This document shows positions 24,472 through 37,465 of a stretch of DNA of 64,000 nucleotides, in pieces. Numbering within the stretch: the first letter of the stretch is position 1; every line of letters begins with the position of its first letter. Position numbers and translations under genes: made by a program. Under the pieces are notes generated by a model that searched no databases, was not told the DNA's origin, and worked only from the letters and a program-made list of their open reading frames with translations. Source of the stretch: Trichoplax adhaerens (taxonomy: Eukaryota > Placozoa > Uniplacotomia > Trichoplacea > Trichoplacidae); assembly GCF_000150275.1 (NCBI RefSeq), contig NW_002060946.1, positions 1,693,454 to 1,757,453 on the forward strand, given 5' to 3'.

Positions 24472-25919
24472 ATATAATAGTTGAAAGTTATGCTACCTGC
24501 TGTAGATAATTAGTGTCGACATTATACGAGTGGAGGTACATTTAGATCGATAAAGTGACAACTTACAAACTTACAAGAGATATACTATAGTATCATAAGC
24601 ATGATGAGATCCAGTACTGTCTCCTTCTCCTGCAAAATCAAGTGCAAATCTACAATGTTAATATCATAGGATGAAAGCCTTTCTATTATGGATATTTCAA
24701 ATGTATATGTTATGCCTGTTGTATACCATACAAGAAATTACTAGAGTGTGATACTACTACTGTTTTTTGTAAATATTATCAAATGCTCATTTTAAGAATA
24801 TGCTATACAAGTATAATAAGTAATGTATTCATCCGTGCACATTCTCTATTAAATAAAATTAGCTTAACGTTCTATCGCTTTGCTGCCAGAGATATCACAA
24901 TTCATAATGTAAAGATTTACCGGGTATTATAAGTTCTTATTGGTTTGTCATGGTGTATGAGTTTATTATAACACAATATATACCTATTAACGTCTGAATA
25001 AATATAAGAAGTAAATAAGTTCCTTGCTTGTGATATTGTATAAAAATATTAATGAATGTTTTAGCATGTAGAATCCAGTGTTTACAGTTCCTATGCATAT
25101 TTCATTATTACGGCAAACGGTAACTAGTCAAAGTTATATTGGCGCATCTGATATTAAATAGCCCTTCACATATGATAATCACGAAAGTAATTACGTAATA
25201 TTAAATTAAGATTGCCATTCAACGTATGTTCTTATAGAAGCGAAGTCAATATTTCTAGCTCTTACCCATATTGTAACTCTCGAATTATCCCGGCTAGTCT
25301 TTTAATATTTAGTGAAATCCCATATAGTACCGTAAATTTTATGGACTATAGTTCGCGTCTCGCTTAATTAATTAACAATTATCGATTCGATATATGCTAT
25401 GGACTTTACTGGTACAGTGATGTTAACTAATAGAAATTGATCTTCGTGTTATTGCTTGCTTAATGGTCATTTCACACGATAAATAAATTATGAAATTCAA
25501 CTGAGACTAAATTAGAAATACTGTGTATATAATTGTGCGGAGATAGCAACTCCGATTTTTTCTTAATCCTACCCTTGAGGAGCTATCAAAGAATTCAACC
25601 TATTTGCATAAGTATTGCATAAATAATCCGAGTCTATTACAAGTTCCTATGCAGAATATCCTATATTTTAATTAGTCACGTTCACACGAAGGGATATTGT
25701 ACTCTGCAAAGGAAATAATTTATAAATGTAAAGGGAATTCAGAGTGCGAGTATTTTAAATTGGACATCCTTTGGTAAACCCCACTTTATAAGTTTACAGT
25801 ATGTAATACACACAATTGCATGCTTCTGTTAATATTGCATGTGCATGCAATTTTTAATTTCTTGTCTATAAATTTGATCTGCTAATTTACTAATACTGTG
25901 TAAATAGCATCTTCTTCAT

Positions 25920-26155
25920 AATTAAATGTAATCGTACTAAATACTATATAAAGTTGTAAAATATTACATTTCTTGCTTACTTTATCCCAGCATCAAACTG
26001 TGGTATCATCAACAGCGCATTATTTATTAGTATCTCGTTCATAATTAGTTGTAATCGTACTAAATACTATATTATGCTGTATAATACTGTATTCTTTGCT
26101 TACTTTTGTCCGAATATCAAACTGTGCTATCATCGACGGCGCATTATTTATTAAA
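25920..26155. repeat. 123-bp tandem duplication
   Basis: A block containing GTAATCGTACTAAATACTAT and GGCGCATTATTTATTA-like sequence appears twice in tandem, offset by 123 bases (TAATCGTACTAAATAC at about 25929 and 26052). Copies differ at roughly one base in ten. Confidence 0.85.
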
Positions 26156-28724
26156 ATTTGTGACATTGGGACTGTAGGTATACAGTAGCAATTCAACCTT
26201 CTACTACTTCAGATCAGCTTTATTGTTTGTCGTTAGAAATCTAATTAGTGGATAGTAATTAATCCCTAGTATTAGTTAGCAATACAACAGATATACTAAA
26301 TATGATTGGCAAAGGCTGCTACATTCATTTTATACACATGGTTAGTACACAGCCATAGAATAATATAAAACGTACTCGTATGCTTCTATCAGGATTACAA
26401 ACTACTATTGGACATGAAGGTAGAGCTATCAGTACAGACCTACACAATTTTACTTCCGATAGTATTTTCAAATTTTTTCTATATACTCTTACATGAAGAT
26501 TCTTCTGTCACGAAATTAACTACCGTATCGTATCGTTGAATGATTGATCTATCAGTATCATTTACCTTCATCCACCATGAACCATCCCAAAACTATGTGG
26601 TGGAACATTTATCGACTTGATTTATCTATGGAATCAGTCTGCTATCCGGTTATCATGTATTAAATTAAAAGCAATTAATCTTCATTTCAAGTCGTAGCTA
26701 ACATGTTAATCACTCGTATTGCAGGCATAACGAGCCATGATCTTTAACATATCGATCATACAATTGCTATCCAAGGATGATATCACACATATACTACATG
26801 GTAGTTGACCAATAAAATCTTACATTTTCTATCATTTGAAGTAGTACGGAAAACTGGTGTCTTAAAGAGTCTCTCTTCTTTTTTTGAATCATATTCCGTA
26901 GTACGAAGTTTACCTTATACAGTACCGTATAGGATGATATTTCGTTTACCCACTAATCCAATGCTTATAATAATTACAATTTTACAGCCAATGAGTACAC
27001 ACTTCAAATCTTAGTTAAATAATTAAAAAGCAACTTGTCTCAAGTTTCAAGTCTGACAGGTCTATCAAATGGTAATACTATCTGTTAAATGAGCACATTA
27101 TCGTAAACCGTCAGCAAAGCGACAGGAGTTTGCACTAGTACAGTTTATTGATGCGTGTAATAATCATATCCTTCCCTTTAAATATGCAAGGAATCACTAA
27201 GAGTAGATACCATAGAATTTATTTTTAAGAATGGATCAAATAATTCAATCGTGTTAAGTATTTCAAGACTATAATAGTAATACGTTACATACGATCATTA
27301 ACCAATCATACATTATCATTGAATGAAGGTGCACCATAGCAAAAAGACGTATACAGCATAAATTAGAATACAGATAAAACAGAAATTCTTATTAATTCAC
27401 CCCCTTAAATATTCATTTCATTGTAATTTTACAACTATAGTAGTATTACACATACTATTTTAATATTCGTTCATTGAAATCTAGATGCACCCTCGATAAT
27501 AGTTTTAGTATTATATCAACCGTTAGACCGCATTCTGTAGATAGTGCAGTCATACTAAAAATATTACGGTACAAATAGGACAGAAGTAGAACCAATAAAT
27601 TTAAATTCATCGGAGAAAATAGTAAAGAATAATCTGTTGATGCAAAGAAAATAAAGTTGGCCTCTTTAGCGCTGAATATTGACTAGAAAGTAAGATACAC
27701 ACAATGACGATGAAAAGGACCCGCTAGTTCACACCAATCTATCGCCTACATCTATGCGATCAATACAGGAATGGCTATAACGATTAGAACAGTTCTTCTG
27801 ACACAAAATGTAGTTGTACAGTTGCAATTAGTATATTAACGTATCATGTGTAGAGTAAAATCACCAGTATGCCAATTCTTTAATGTCATCGTTGAATAAA
27901 ATGGTGTCGCTGTAATAAACGTAATCATACTACTTATACATGACTGTAGCTAGTATTCTGTAGTAAGACACATTTAGTGAGTTCTACGTACAGTACCTTC
28001 TACTTGGCCAAGCACAAACAACTGATAGGATAGATCTATATTAATGAAATGAAATAATATCCAAGGCAAGCCATATCTTGCATCGCAAAATCGTTATTAT
28101 AGCGATGATGATAGCCGTAAAATGTGATCACTTATTATTAAATGGATATCTTGAGAAAGACTAATAACGTCTTTAAAGAATATCGCGTATACAGTACGCT
28201 ATAGATGTAAGTCAATCCAAAAGTGCGAGAACAAATACTGTCGATACGGCGGCCATCGGCATCATCATTTAGTTCAGTTTTGAGTATACTGTACAGTGGG
28301 TTAAATCATGAATTGACAAACACCACTCTACCCATCCAATCATTCAAACACACGAATAACCAGTAAAATATCAACAGAGCCAAACGATAACGAAGTATTG
28401 AGATGCAGTACATTGTAAGGGTAGGTGTTACTGATAGATAACAATTTTTTAATTATGATAAGAATAACTGATTATAATTATTTATTTTTAATGAAAACCA
28501 AGAGACACGATGTTGCGTCCATTTTCTGTAGTAATGAAAATCTTTCATTGGCTTTCGTACGGATTAAAGTAAAAATGAATAGAATCAAGTGAAATTTATA
28601 TCTGTTGGATCCAATTTTTTGACTACACTTCATCCCAGTCTCGAATTCTTGACTTCATATATTTTGTAACATTGAAAAGACTACTGATAAAGTCTTGATC
28701 ATTTGGATCACAACGTATCGGATT

Positions 28725-29156
28725 TTAGTCAGTGCAAGATTTCACTAGCATGACGATGATAAAAACTGGAGGACAAACCAGACATAATAGAATATATAAT
28801 ATGACGTTATCATCGTTCTTTTCGTGTACAACGATTGTCCGTTGGGCTGGTTGGGCTGCTGGTTGATGAAGGACAACCGAGGAAGATTGAACTGGCGCTG
28901 GGTAAGCCTGCTGTGGTGGTTGTCCGAAAGGATAGCCTTGGCCTGATGGTGGCATGTAACCACTTTGCGGTGGCGGAATACCGTATCCTTGCTGTGGCGG
29001 AACGCCGTATCCTTGCTGTGGTGGAGGATAAGGTTGTGCCATTGGCTGAATACCTATACCCATACCTGGCTTTCCCGATGGATCTGCATAGGGCGGTGGA
29101 GCAGCCACTTGAGGTGGAGGAACAGAATAAGGTTGATATGGTGGTTGTTGAGACAT
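28725..29156 (-). CDS. Small proline-rich, C-terminally membrane-anchored protein, paralogue 2
   Basis: A single-exon gene for 143 residues. I start it at the methionine of MSQQPPYQPYS (ATG at 29154-29156) because that aligns with the paralogue start MSKQPGYNPYP; an upstream in-frame ATG would add eight residues. The N-terminal two thirds is a proline-glutamine-tyrosine domain with short internal repeats of the form PPQQGYG(V/I)PP. It is followed by IVVHEKNDDN, a hydrophobic segment (VILYILLCLVCPPVFIIVML) and KSCTD at the C-terminus. The membrane segment and tail are nearly identical to the gene at 23074-23391, while the proline-rich part has expanded. A TTTATT at 28481-28486 gives a minus-strand AATAAA about 240 bases past the stop. 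Function unknown. Confidence 0.85.
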   Translation of the reverse strand: MSQQPPYQPYSVPPPQVAAPPPYADPSGKPGMGIGIQPMAQPYPPPQQGYGVPPQQGYGIPPPQSGYMPPSGQGYPFGQPPQQAYPAPVQSSSVVLHQPAAQPAQRTIVVHEKNDDNVILYILLCLVCPPVFIIVMLVKSCTD

Positions 29157-30629
29157 GATGTGGATGAAAGAGAGGATCAATTAATAAAAACGAACTCACT
29201 ACACGCTCCGAAGACGTTCAAGAGATGCGTCTACTGGGACAATATTCCTAGTGAAAGGTCAAGTAGTGTAAAAAAGCGTCGAGCGGTATCACTTCTAGTT
29301 ATTCGTCTTAACACTACCTTAGTACTGTAATCACCCCGTGCAATTTATACTCTTGTATAGTGAGTGCACTCTTCAGCTTATTGCATGCAAAATTTTCAAG
29401 AAAAAATTCGCTCTACTTTCTATCTAAATGGAAATACAGAACAATCAATTTCATTTCGATAGTAACGGACAGACCAATTGCTTTACGTCTCATTTCGACT
29501 GTGCCGTGCCGTACATCTGTGTCGAACTATACTGTACTGTATAATCAATATCAATTTTTTTTTCTGTACTGTACAATATGATTGTTTAGAGCTCTGCTAC
29601 CAGATTGTTCAGTATGATGTCATCGTTCGGTCTATGGTTATTCAGTACATACGTAATGCGCAACTTGCATGCGCAATGTGTCTTGACCACTACTATACTG
29701 TAAAATAAGAGTCTTGTAGAACACCATTGATGATCGATCATCATACAGGCACTTGATACTTGCTAAATCGCTATCGTTTGATTGTCAATCTACGTATAAA
29801 TCTCTCCTACTGTACATTTAAAACTTACCGTAATAATCAATTACGAGTTTCCCAAAATCGAAATAAAGCCTGTTGCAATAAGTGCACTACTTCAGGATTA
29901 TGACCATCTGATGTTTCGAACTTTACCATTATGAAAGTGTCAATCATTCAGCTTGTCTGACATGTATACTGAAATTCACCAGCCAATAATTAATTGAAGA
30001 ACAAAATTTCTACAGTTACTTCTGCTTGCTACAAAAGTTAAACGTCGATCGTATCCCTACCAAACAAGTAAGTTAGTTAAAATAGCTACAAGTATACATT
30101 TTATACTTAATAGTTAGGCTTAGTTATACTGGCAGACTGCAATTCTTAGTTGCATGCAGTCGCCAAATTCCCTGGTATCAAATACAGTCACTATCTACTG
30201 TATATTTCAATCACATTCCTAAAATTTTGTTTGTCAACCATTGACCAGCAAATAATGCTTTATTAACAATATACTCATGTAATAAACGAATAGTCAAGTA
30301 CGCCATCAAGATATCGTACACATGACAGTATCAGTAAGGAGATCATACAAAAACATAAATACATATTAAATTTCCATCAGATAACACTTCATGACCGCTC
30401 AGATGAGTCATTTAGACTATGTATCAACTATTCGTAGTATCATTCGTCGTAGTGCAATTAGCTGCAGAATCAACGATACTTTCTCACTCATATCATCTTT
30501 ATTAATTAATAGGCAATATACAGAAATGATAGATGAATATGAGAAATCTGCAGCTATAGCCATCGGTTATGTACAAGCACAAGTAATCACTCTTTACATT
30601 AGCAAGGCAAAAATTTTTCTACAACCATA
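29157..30629. other. Intergenic region upstream of proline-rich gene 2 and downstream of BRPF1
   Basis: No coding region is supported. It must hold the promoter of the proline-rich gene on its left and the 3' untranslated region of the BRPF1-type gene on its right. Confidence 0.6.
30498..30503 (-). promoter_or_regulatory. Candidate polyadenylation signal for the BRPF1-type gene
   Basis: TTTATT on the plus strand reads AATAAA on the minus strand, about 127 bases beyond the BRPF1 stop codon. Its position makes the plus-strand open frame at 30391-30642 most likely antisense to the BRPF1 3' untranslated region. Confidence 0.5.
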
Positions 30630-33600
30630 CTATGTATCATAATTACTATGCAAATCATGATCATCAGCAACGAAAGGAGGATCATCAATGTTACCATTCC
30701 CATTGCTTGATAGAACATTGACACCACGACTATACTTCAATGCCCGTTCAAAAGCATGCATTACGTTCCTTCTCATTGATACTTTGCGACTCTCAGTTAA
30801 CTTTTCATTGTCAAAATCGCTATCAACGCCCAGTGGATGTAATTTATAATAAGGAAGCCATTGCCTAAAGCAAAAATAGAATTATAATGTAAACCATCAT
30901 ATTTACCATGTCTTAGCATTATTTCATCAACATCTTTTCATACCAAGTTCGCCTAACGTCAAAAAACAAAACCAAGTACACCGCTGCAGAGTCTTCGCCG
31001 GTAAGTCTATTTTTTAATACATCAGCAGGAGGGCCTGGAATAGTTATGCCATTATGAACAAAACCACAGTTTGGAGTTGTAGAGTCGATAACCTGATACA
31101 AAGAAATTGTATTTAAAGTCAGTTAGCCCTTTCCCCTTTAATTTATATTGTTACATATTCATGGTATAAGTAAACCTACCAAAGCTGGGTAAGAAGGAAA
31201 TCCTCGACATTTTGCCCAAACCAGGTCAAGGTGACTGTACCGATTCTTGGTAGAATCGTCCATAATTCCGTTTTGCCCGTTTAATTCGACTGTTTCCGAA
31301 GCCGAATCTGCAGTATGATTCTGATGATTAACTATAGCAGTATCTTCGATAGATGGTGACTCGTCCTGACGGCTGTTAGCATCAGGAGAATTATTTACAG
31401 GAATACTATGTTCACATTCATTCATGCCATTACATACAGCATCACCAACTAATGATCCAAGGGTAGAAGAAGGAGGAGTTTCTATACTTACATCCGGTTT
31501 TAAACTTTTCCCTTGCAATTCTTCACCTTGATTACATACATTATTGCCAATCGATTGGTTTAAATGCTTTATGCTAGCATTATCTTCAATCGATTGTCCT
31601 GCAATATCATATTTCAATAAATTAGCATTATCATCGGGATGTGCTACTATTTCTGGGCTTAATAGCCCATTTTCTTGCATAATTCCATTGGTAGCGATTC
31701 TTTTGCTATCTAGTCGATGATTTTCATCCACTGATTTTCGTTTTCTTCGTTTACAGCTACGATCGAAATCTTCTCGGTCACTATTCACCACTCCCATGTC
31801 ATTACTAGTTCTTCGCGCACTTGTAACGGTATTTACCATACCTATGTCGTTACTAGTTCTTCGTGAGTCTGTAGCTGTCTTTCTTACAAGGAATTCATCG
31901 ATTTTAGTCTGCCTCTTAACACCATTATGAAATTGAATACAACTTCCGTTACCATCCGACAACTCTGATTGTATTTTGGCATTACAATTCACTTGTCCTT
32001 TTGTACTCTGAAAATAAAAACAAAATTTTTAAAATAAATTTATCAAATCCACAGATACTATCAACACATGCTTTATTTTTACCTCTTTCAGTTTATTTAA
32101 TTGGCGCCTTGTAGACGCTACTTCTTTTTTGATCTGCTTTATCTTCATAGCTCTAACACCACTATGTTTAATATTTTTAGCACTTCTCATACGTTCGCTC
32201 AAATTTGAAAGTCGCTCTTCTAATATCTTCGTCTGCATGTCATCTAGATGATCTTTAGCTGCTTCTAGCTTGTCAAAATCTGTAACTGAAAAATTAAATT
32301 TATCAAACCAAATACCTCGCAGTATTAATATTTCATACAATATAATAATACAATCTCACAGTATTTACGGTATAATTGCTCCATTTAATACAGTACCTGC
32401 GTCTATAGCTAGATCGAACGGGTTATAGTTCTCCAACTTTAGCTCTTTATGTAATGAACTTAAAGGATCGACAAAATACTCTATTGCACGGCGAACTTCC
32501 TTAAATATAGCCTTGCCGGCTTCCCTCACTTTTACACCCCATTTATAGTAAATTGTATCCGGTTGATTATATGCCAAGCAATTATTTATCATCAAGTAAA
32601 AATCCGACTCGAAATCCACTATACTTTGGTAATGACCACTTTCCAATCGTTTTTCCATAGTCGATAAATCCATAGGGGATTCAATAAAACTCAGATAGTC
32701 TTTTACCTAATTAGCAAAGATCGTAATAGCGTCAAAGATTAATACTCATCTCCCTCATTAAGTAATTTTTACATTAAGAAATTGCTAACCTCTTCTAACG
32801 AAACGGGTTCCGCAAATATTTCGTAGCAATCCCTTTCACGTAGCTGATAAAGGCAACTTTTCAATATGCTATATAGAGGACGAATCCGCATATCTGTGAC
32901 CTTCTGACATAAGCGCATCTAAAGACAGAAAAATGACAAGCACCCATTAAGCCTTAATACACATGCACTATAACTTGATTAAAATTAAAATGGTTTACTA
33001 ATATGAACTGACATAGTCACGTTTCAGCTTCTCTCTCTTCCGAACTAATTCAATTAGCAATCGTGCGCGCTCTAAATCTTGTCTCAAGTGCCTCCAACCT
33101 TGAAGCTGTTCCTTTAAGACAGCAGCTTCATCTGCATTTTTAAACTATTTCACATCAAAGAGAGAGATGATTATTTAAGTATAAGTACTACAACGGAGGA
33201 AAATTTGAGAATTTATAATTACCTAATTTCTACTAGAATCGAATCATGATCACTAATTTATAGAATATAACATCGATAGTTACCTGATGAGCAACACGGT
33301 GTGTGGGATGACTAGCCTGCAATCTTCTTAATAGTGGAACACCATTACGTGATTGACGCTTTAGCATCCAATAATTGATAATCATTTGAATAAATTGAGC
33401 TTTCCGTTGAATGTTAATTTTTGAGCCAAGCTTAGTAATCCTATAATTGTAGTCCATAGAATTAATAATAAATAATCATGATACAACAAAGCTAGTGTAG
33501 TTATCGTGTACAAATTTACTTCATTTTTTCCTTACTAACTTGTGCATGGGTAATCTTGGGATGGAAACTACTGGTACTGAGTTTGATCTACGGTCTCCAG

Positions 33601-35020
33601 TTTTTCTTACATGTTTAATTTTTTGAGTTGAACTTTCAGCATGACTCCCCCCCATAGCAACATGGCCCGGAGGAGAATGAGCATGACAATAAGCTTCCTT
33701 TTTAACGGCAACAACAACTCCATTTTCCTTCAATGGCTCCATTTTCAGATACAGCCCAGCTTGTTGTGCACAAGTAACATGAAAAGCCGTATAACAATTA
33801 GCTTTATAACACTGGATACATGCTCCACTATTACGCTTTTTACATAAATAACATGGCAACTTCCAACGGGCTGCCGGAATTTTTTCTACAGAGTCTATAG
33901 GTTCCAAAAATACTGCGTTAGCGAAGCCAACTTCTGGTATCCAAAGGCCACAAACAACATGGGCCCATCGATTATCATCCGTTTGCTTGAAAGCACCGCC
34001 TTTATTAGGGCAAAATATACAATCTACAGGGCGAGAGGGAGAATTCAAGCAACGACGACAAAGCCACTGACCCTCCGGTATATAAGGAACACCATAGCAT
34101 TCTTGATGTACAGCTAAATTGCACATATCGCAAAATAAAATAGCATTACTGTTTTGGCATTCGCCATCGTTACATATACAACACACAGCATCTTCATCGA
34201 TGTAGGGATGATTATCGCCATTGACACCAGACGATCGACTTTCGAAGTACGATTCCTTCTCAAGCCGATCCATTAAATACTCGAAAATGTCCTCAGAGAT
34301 CAAATTAAGGCCATTACTTTTACGTTGTTCATTGATTAAGTCTAGCCAGTAGTGATCTTCGTCATCTAAATCATATTCAATTTCTTCATCCAATTCTTCA
34401 GATGTTTTCTCTATGAACCGATAGTACGATTGAGGCAAATTGAAATTGCCCTTACAAACCTTTGGATGTTGGATTAGATCAAAAACAGGCTGGGGTAATT
34501 GTTGCAATGATTCTCCACCATAAGCTAAAAAAACCGCAGGCATTTGGTTTTCGTCAACTTTGTTTTCCTTCTCTTGAAGTACTACTCGTAATCGCTGATC
34601 TATAGGGATACGATGGAGTTTGCCTTCTTTCTCTACTTGGACCATTTTCTGCGCTTCCGCATACGTCAAGGTATCTCGACGCGAGGAATAATTATTCTTT
34701 GAATCCGAAGATTTATTTCTGCTATCTTTACCTTTTTTCAATTTACGTCGGCGACCACCTTTCTTTCGACTAGGCAACTTCTCTCCTGATTTAAGTGATT
34801 CGACGCTCTCACAGCCACTAGCAACCTCCAAGCTTGCAGAGTTCTCGAATTTGTCATCAGTATAATCGCTATCATGGTCGACATGTTTCAAATGATAAAC
34901 CAAACCGCACAAACTCCTATAATGACGCTGACAACTATTATAAGGACAGCGATACGGCGGTGGGGTACCACGCAAAGATCTACAGTAAGCTTTATGATCT
35001 AACGTTTCGTCTCTCGTCAT
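30630..35020 (-). CDS. BRPF1: BRPF1-type bromodomain, PHD-finger and PWWP protein, 9 exons
   Basis: BRPF proteins are scaffolds of MOZ/MORF and HBO1 histone acetyltransferase complexes. Exons in order of translation: 33540-35020, 33284-33440, 33013-33144, 32790-32918, 32397-32706, 32083-32285, 31180-32007, 30944-31092, 30630-30864. All splice junctions keep frame; the product is 1207 residues, close to human BRPF1. Order of parts: C2H2 finger (C25, C30, H43, H49), EPL1-like region (about 115-275), PHD finger (about 280-326, [13 protein letters not shown]), extended PHD/zinc knuckle (about 334-448), arginine-rich helix ([29 protein letters not shown]), bromodomain (about 593-705, with NNCLAYN holding the acetyl-lysine asparagine), low-complexity linker, and PWWP domain (about 1060-1165, [17 protein letters not shown]). 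An in-frame TAA lies just upstream of the ATG. The exon at 33013-33144 has a competing acceptor 13 bases further in; only the outer one keeps frame. Confidence 0.95.
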
Positions 35021-35559
35021 TTTATATTACTTGTAAATTTCACGCTAGCGAGTCCAGATCAACATGACTAAAGGGAAACGATAGAAATGGAGAAAAGAAA
35101 AATTTTCACTTAATTAATTAAATCATGCCGGAACAGTCCCGGTTCACTTATAATCAAAATCTCTTTGTCCCAAAAAGTCAAATCATCAAGTTAAATATGA
35201 AATATTGTACTGTACTTTACAACGAACGTACATACAGTACCTACACTACTGTATTTGTCAATTCGCAATTATCATATGCCGCATGTTAATAAAAAGCAGT
35301 CAGATCAACCCGTCTGTATTCAAATGCTTCAAAGTCTTTATAATCATACACCCTTTCAGATAGTGGGTGATAAATTATAAAGCTTACTCTATTAATAATT
35401 GGAGAGTAAATAGGGGACTTTGGAGATGTTTAGTAAACGGCTAAAAACTTTGGCATTTAAAGTTATAGTGTTTATTTACAAAAAATAAAAATTTTTTGCC
35501 TGGATTATCTAGCCGCAAGGTCCGTAGCCTCCGAACCAGTACTCTTTAGAGCACTGCTC

Positions 35560-35705
35560 TATGGTGTACAGTATAGCGCTGCACGGATGTTCAGAACTCG
35601 GAAGGCCTGGCATTTGTATGGGTCACGGCAGTTTCATCATGTTACACATGTACAGTACATTGTACAGTACAGTACAATCTACAGTAGCTCTGCACAGTAC
35701 AGTAA
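35560..35705. repeat. Cluster of GTACAGTAC-type self-complementary sequence
   Basis: Within about 140 bases the motifs TGTACAGTA, ACATGTACAGTACATTGTAC and AGTACAGTAC appear repeatedly. The words TACAG and CTGTA alternate, so much of the stretch is its own reverse complement. It lies about 550 bases upstream of the BRPF1 start codon. Confidence 0.75.
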
Positions 35706-36124
35706 GCGCTAAATGTGAACGATCCTTGAACACCGGAACTCGGTAGAAAAATGGAAAAAAAACAGTCAAGATTACATTTAACCTTTAAACCGTATAAAAT
35801 GTCGCAACGGTTATAATTATGTAGCAGGTGTAAGCAAATCCTCGAGCGTATACAGTAGAGTTCAATCAAAAATCACAGGTGTTAATAATCCTTTAATAAA
35901 AATTTTTCCTATGACGACTTTGTTGCACGGAACTGATGAACAGCATCGCTGATTGAAGTACACGTATAAAAATGTCTTGCTATTCATAGAGTTCTAGACA
36001 TTGTGCTAGTGTGCAGCAGTGTAACTAGAAGTTCATAGTTGCGACATTCAAAGTTAAGATGAACAAAATGAAACCCAGTATGTCGTGGAAATATAAAAAT
36101 GTTTCTAATTACTGAGAGCGGATT

Positions 36125-36240
36125 AGAACCCTGTACAGTACTGTACTGACAGAGACTGGTACTGAGTACAGTACAATAAGTACTGTAGCAAATATGTACA
36201 GTACTGTACAGTATAGTACAGTACACTGTAAATCACGTTA
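36125..36240. repeat. Second GTACTGTACAGTAC cluster
   Basis: The segment holds CTGTACAGTACTGTACTG, GAGTACAGTAC and a denser block at 36196-36230 with GTACAGTACTGTACAGTA. Long palindromic words overlap, so several alternative hairpins or a cruciform could form. Confidence 0.8.
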
Positions 36241-37139
36241 ATTCATGCCCATGCTAGCATCAGTATGAACTCAGTATCAGATCATACAGTCCGCGCGTCC
36301 GTACGTATGATACGCAAAGTCTCGTTAATTTCGAATCAGCCATCTTTGCATTCGAGTTCAATAATCGCATCTTGTGATTATAATTAACAGCAAATCAATT
36401 TATCGCTGCGCTGAAAATTGTGTAATGCAGTCAAGAAAATTCAATGTTATGTATTATAGTATATTCAAAATCATCCTACTAATAAAGGCCTATAAAAAAA
36501 CGTCTTAGTTAGCGTGGCGAACAAACGTGTCCGATCTAAAATAGTACAAAGCATAACTACTAAGGCTGTTATTACATGCCGAAATCTTACTCTTAAATTA
36601 GTCCGCTTCACGGCAATAACGCGGCAGGAATTAGCTCACGAAGGAGTGCCGGTACGACAACTTAATTTTCGCATTCGCCTCTTTCCAAAAGTCTACCAGG
36701 TTGAATAAAAGTAAAGAAAAAGGTACATAGCAATAAATTAGAACGTTTTGAAATGTAACAGCGACGGGATTCTACAACGGTATTATCATGGTATTATGCT
36801 ATAACACTATTTTACCAGCTAGCACTATTAGCAGATATAACGATAATTGTCTAAAAGTGGAAATTTCAAAGGACGACTTTCATTTTAAGAAGAGCGTAAA
36901 AGGTAAAGAAATTCAAGGTTCTAAAAGACTTACAATATTTCAATGACCAGACATAGCGGCAAAGAGTACGACAGTGTAGACTCTGTGTACGGTGACAGCA
37001 ACTTTAAGCAATCTTTTAAACACGGCACCACTCGAAATTATTCTAGTAATAATGACTACAGCAAATAATAATAGCCAGCACACGGAGTCACACAAAGAGT
37101 ACCTAGCGGACAGTACAAAGAGCTGTAATAATGGGGACA

Positions 37140-37465
37140 ATGTACGGTACTGAAGCGTTTCAAGCTTTCCACATTTCCTAGTGCAGTACTGTTAGTGTGT
37201 TCGTACTACGGTAGTCTACAGTACATTTCCACGGTATAACTTACAGTACAGTAGTACTGTACTGTACAGTGTACTGTACAGTACTCAACTTGGAATTGCA
37301 TTACTGTACACTGTACAGTACAGTGTACAGTACAGTACAGCGGTTCCTTTCATTGAAAGAATGGCCATACAAAGGCATACTGTACAACTATAGACGATAA
37401 CTGTACACTGTAGGAAATAGTGCTACAGTGCACTACAGTGTAATGGTACCGCATGTACGGTAAGC
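37140..37465. repeat. Largest GTACTGTACAGTAC cluster
   Basis: At 37220-37340 almost every base belongs to overlapping copies of TACTGTACAGTA, GTACTGTACAGTGTACTGTA and related words, with thinner scatter on both sides. The pattern is not a simple tandem repeat: orientation and spacing vary while the palindromic word is kept. Confidence 0.82.

Larger units (their letters stand above)
23392..28724. other. Gene-poor region between the two proline-rich paralogues
   Basis: No gene could be supported in 5.3 kb. It contains a solo LTR at 23933-24466 and a 123-bp tandem duplication at about 25920-26155. The rest is AT-rich DNA with short, unstructured open frames. Confidence 0.6.

Noticed and set aside
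28745-29330. Several open frames on both strands over the second proline-rich gene
   Set aside because: They are shadows of the proline-rich repeats. Only the minus-strand frame with the conserved membrane tail has a paralogue.
30391-30642. 83-codon plus-strand open frame
   Set aside because: It overlaps the last codons and probable 3' untranslated region of the BRPF1-type gene on the other strand and resembles no family.
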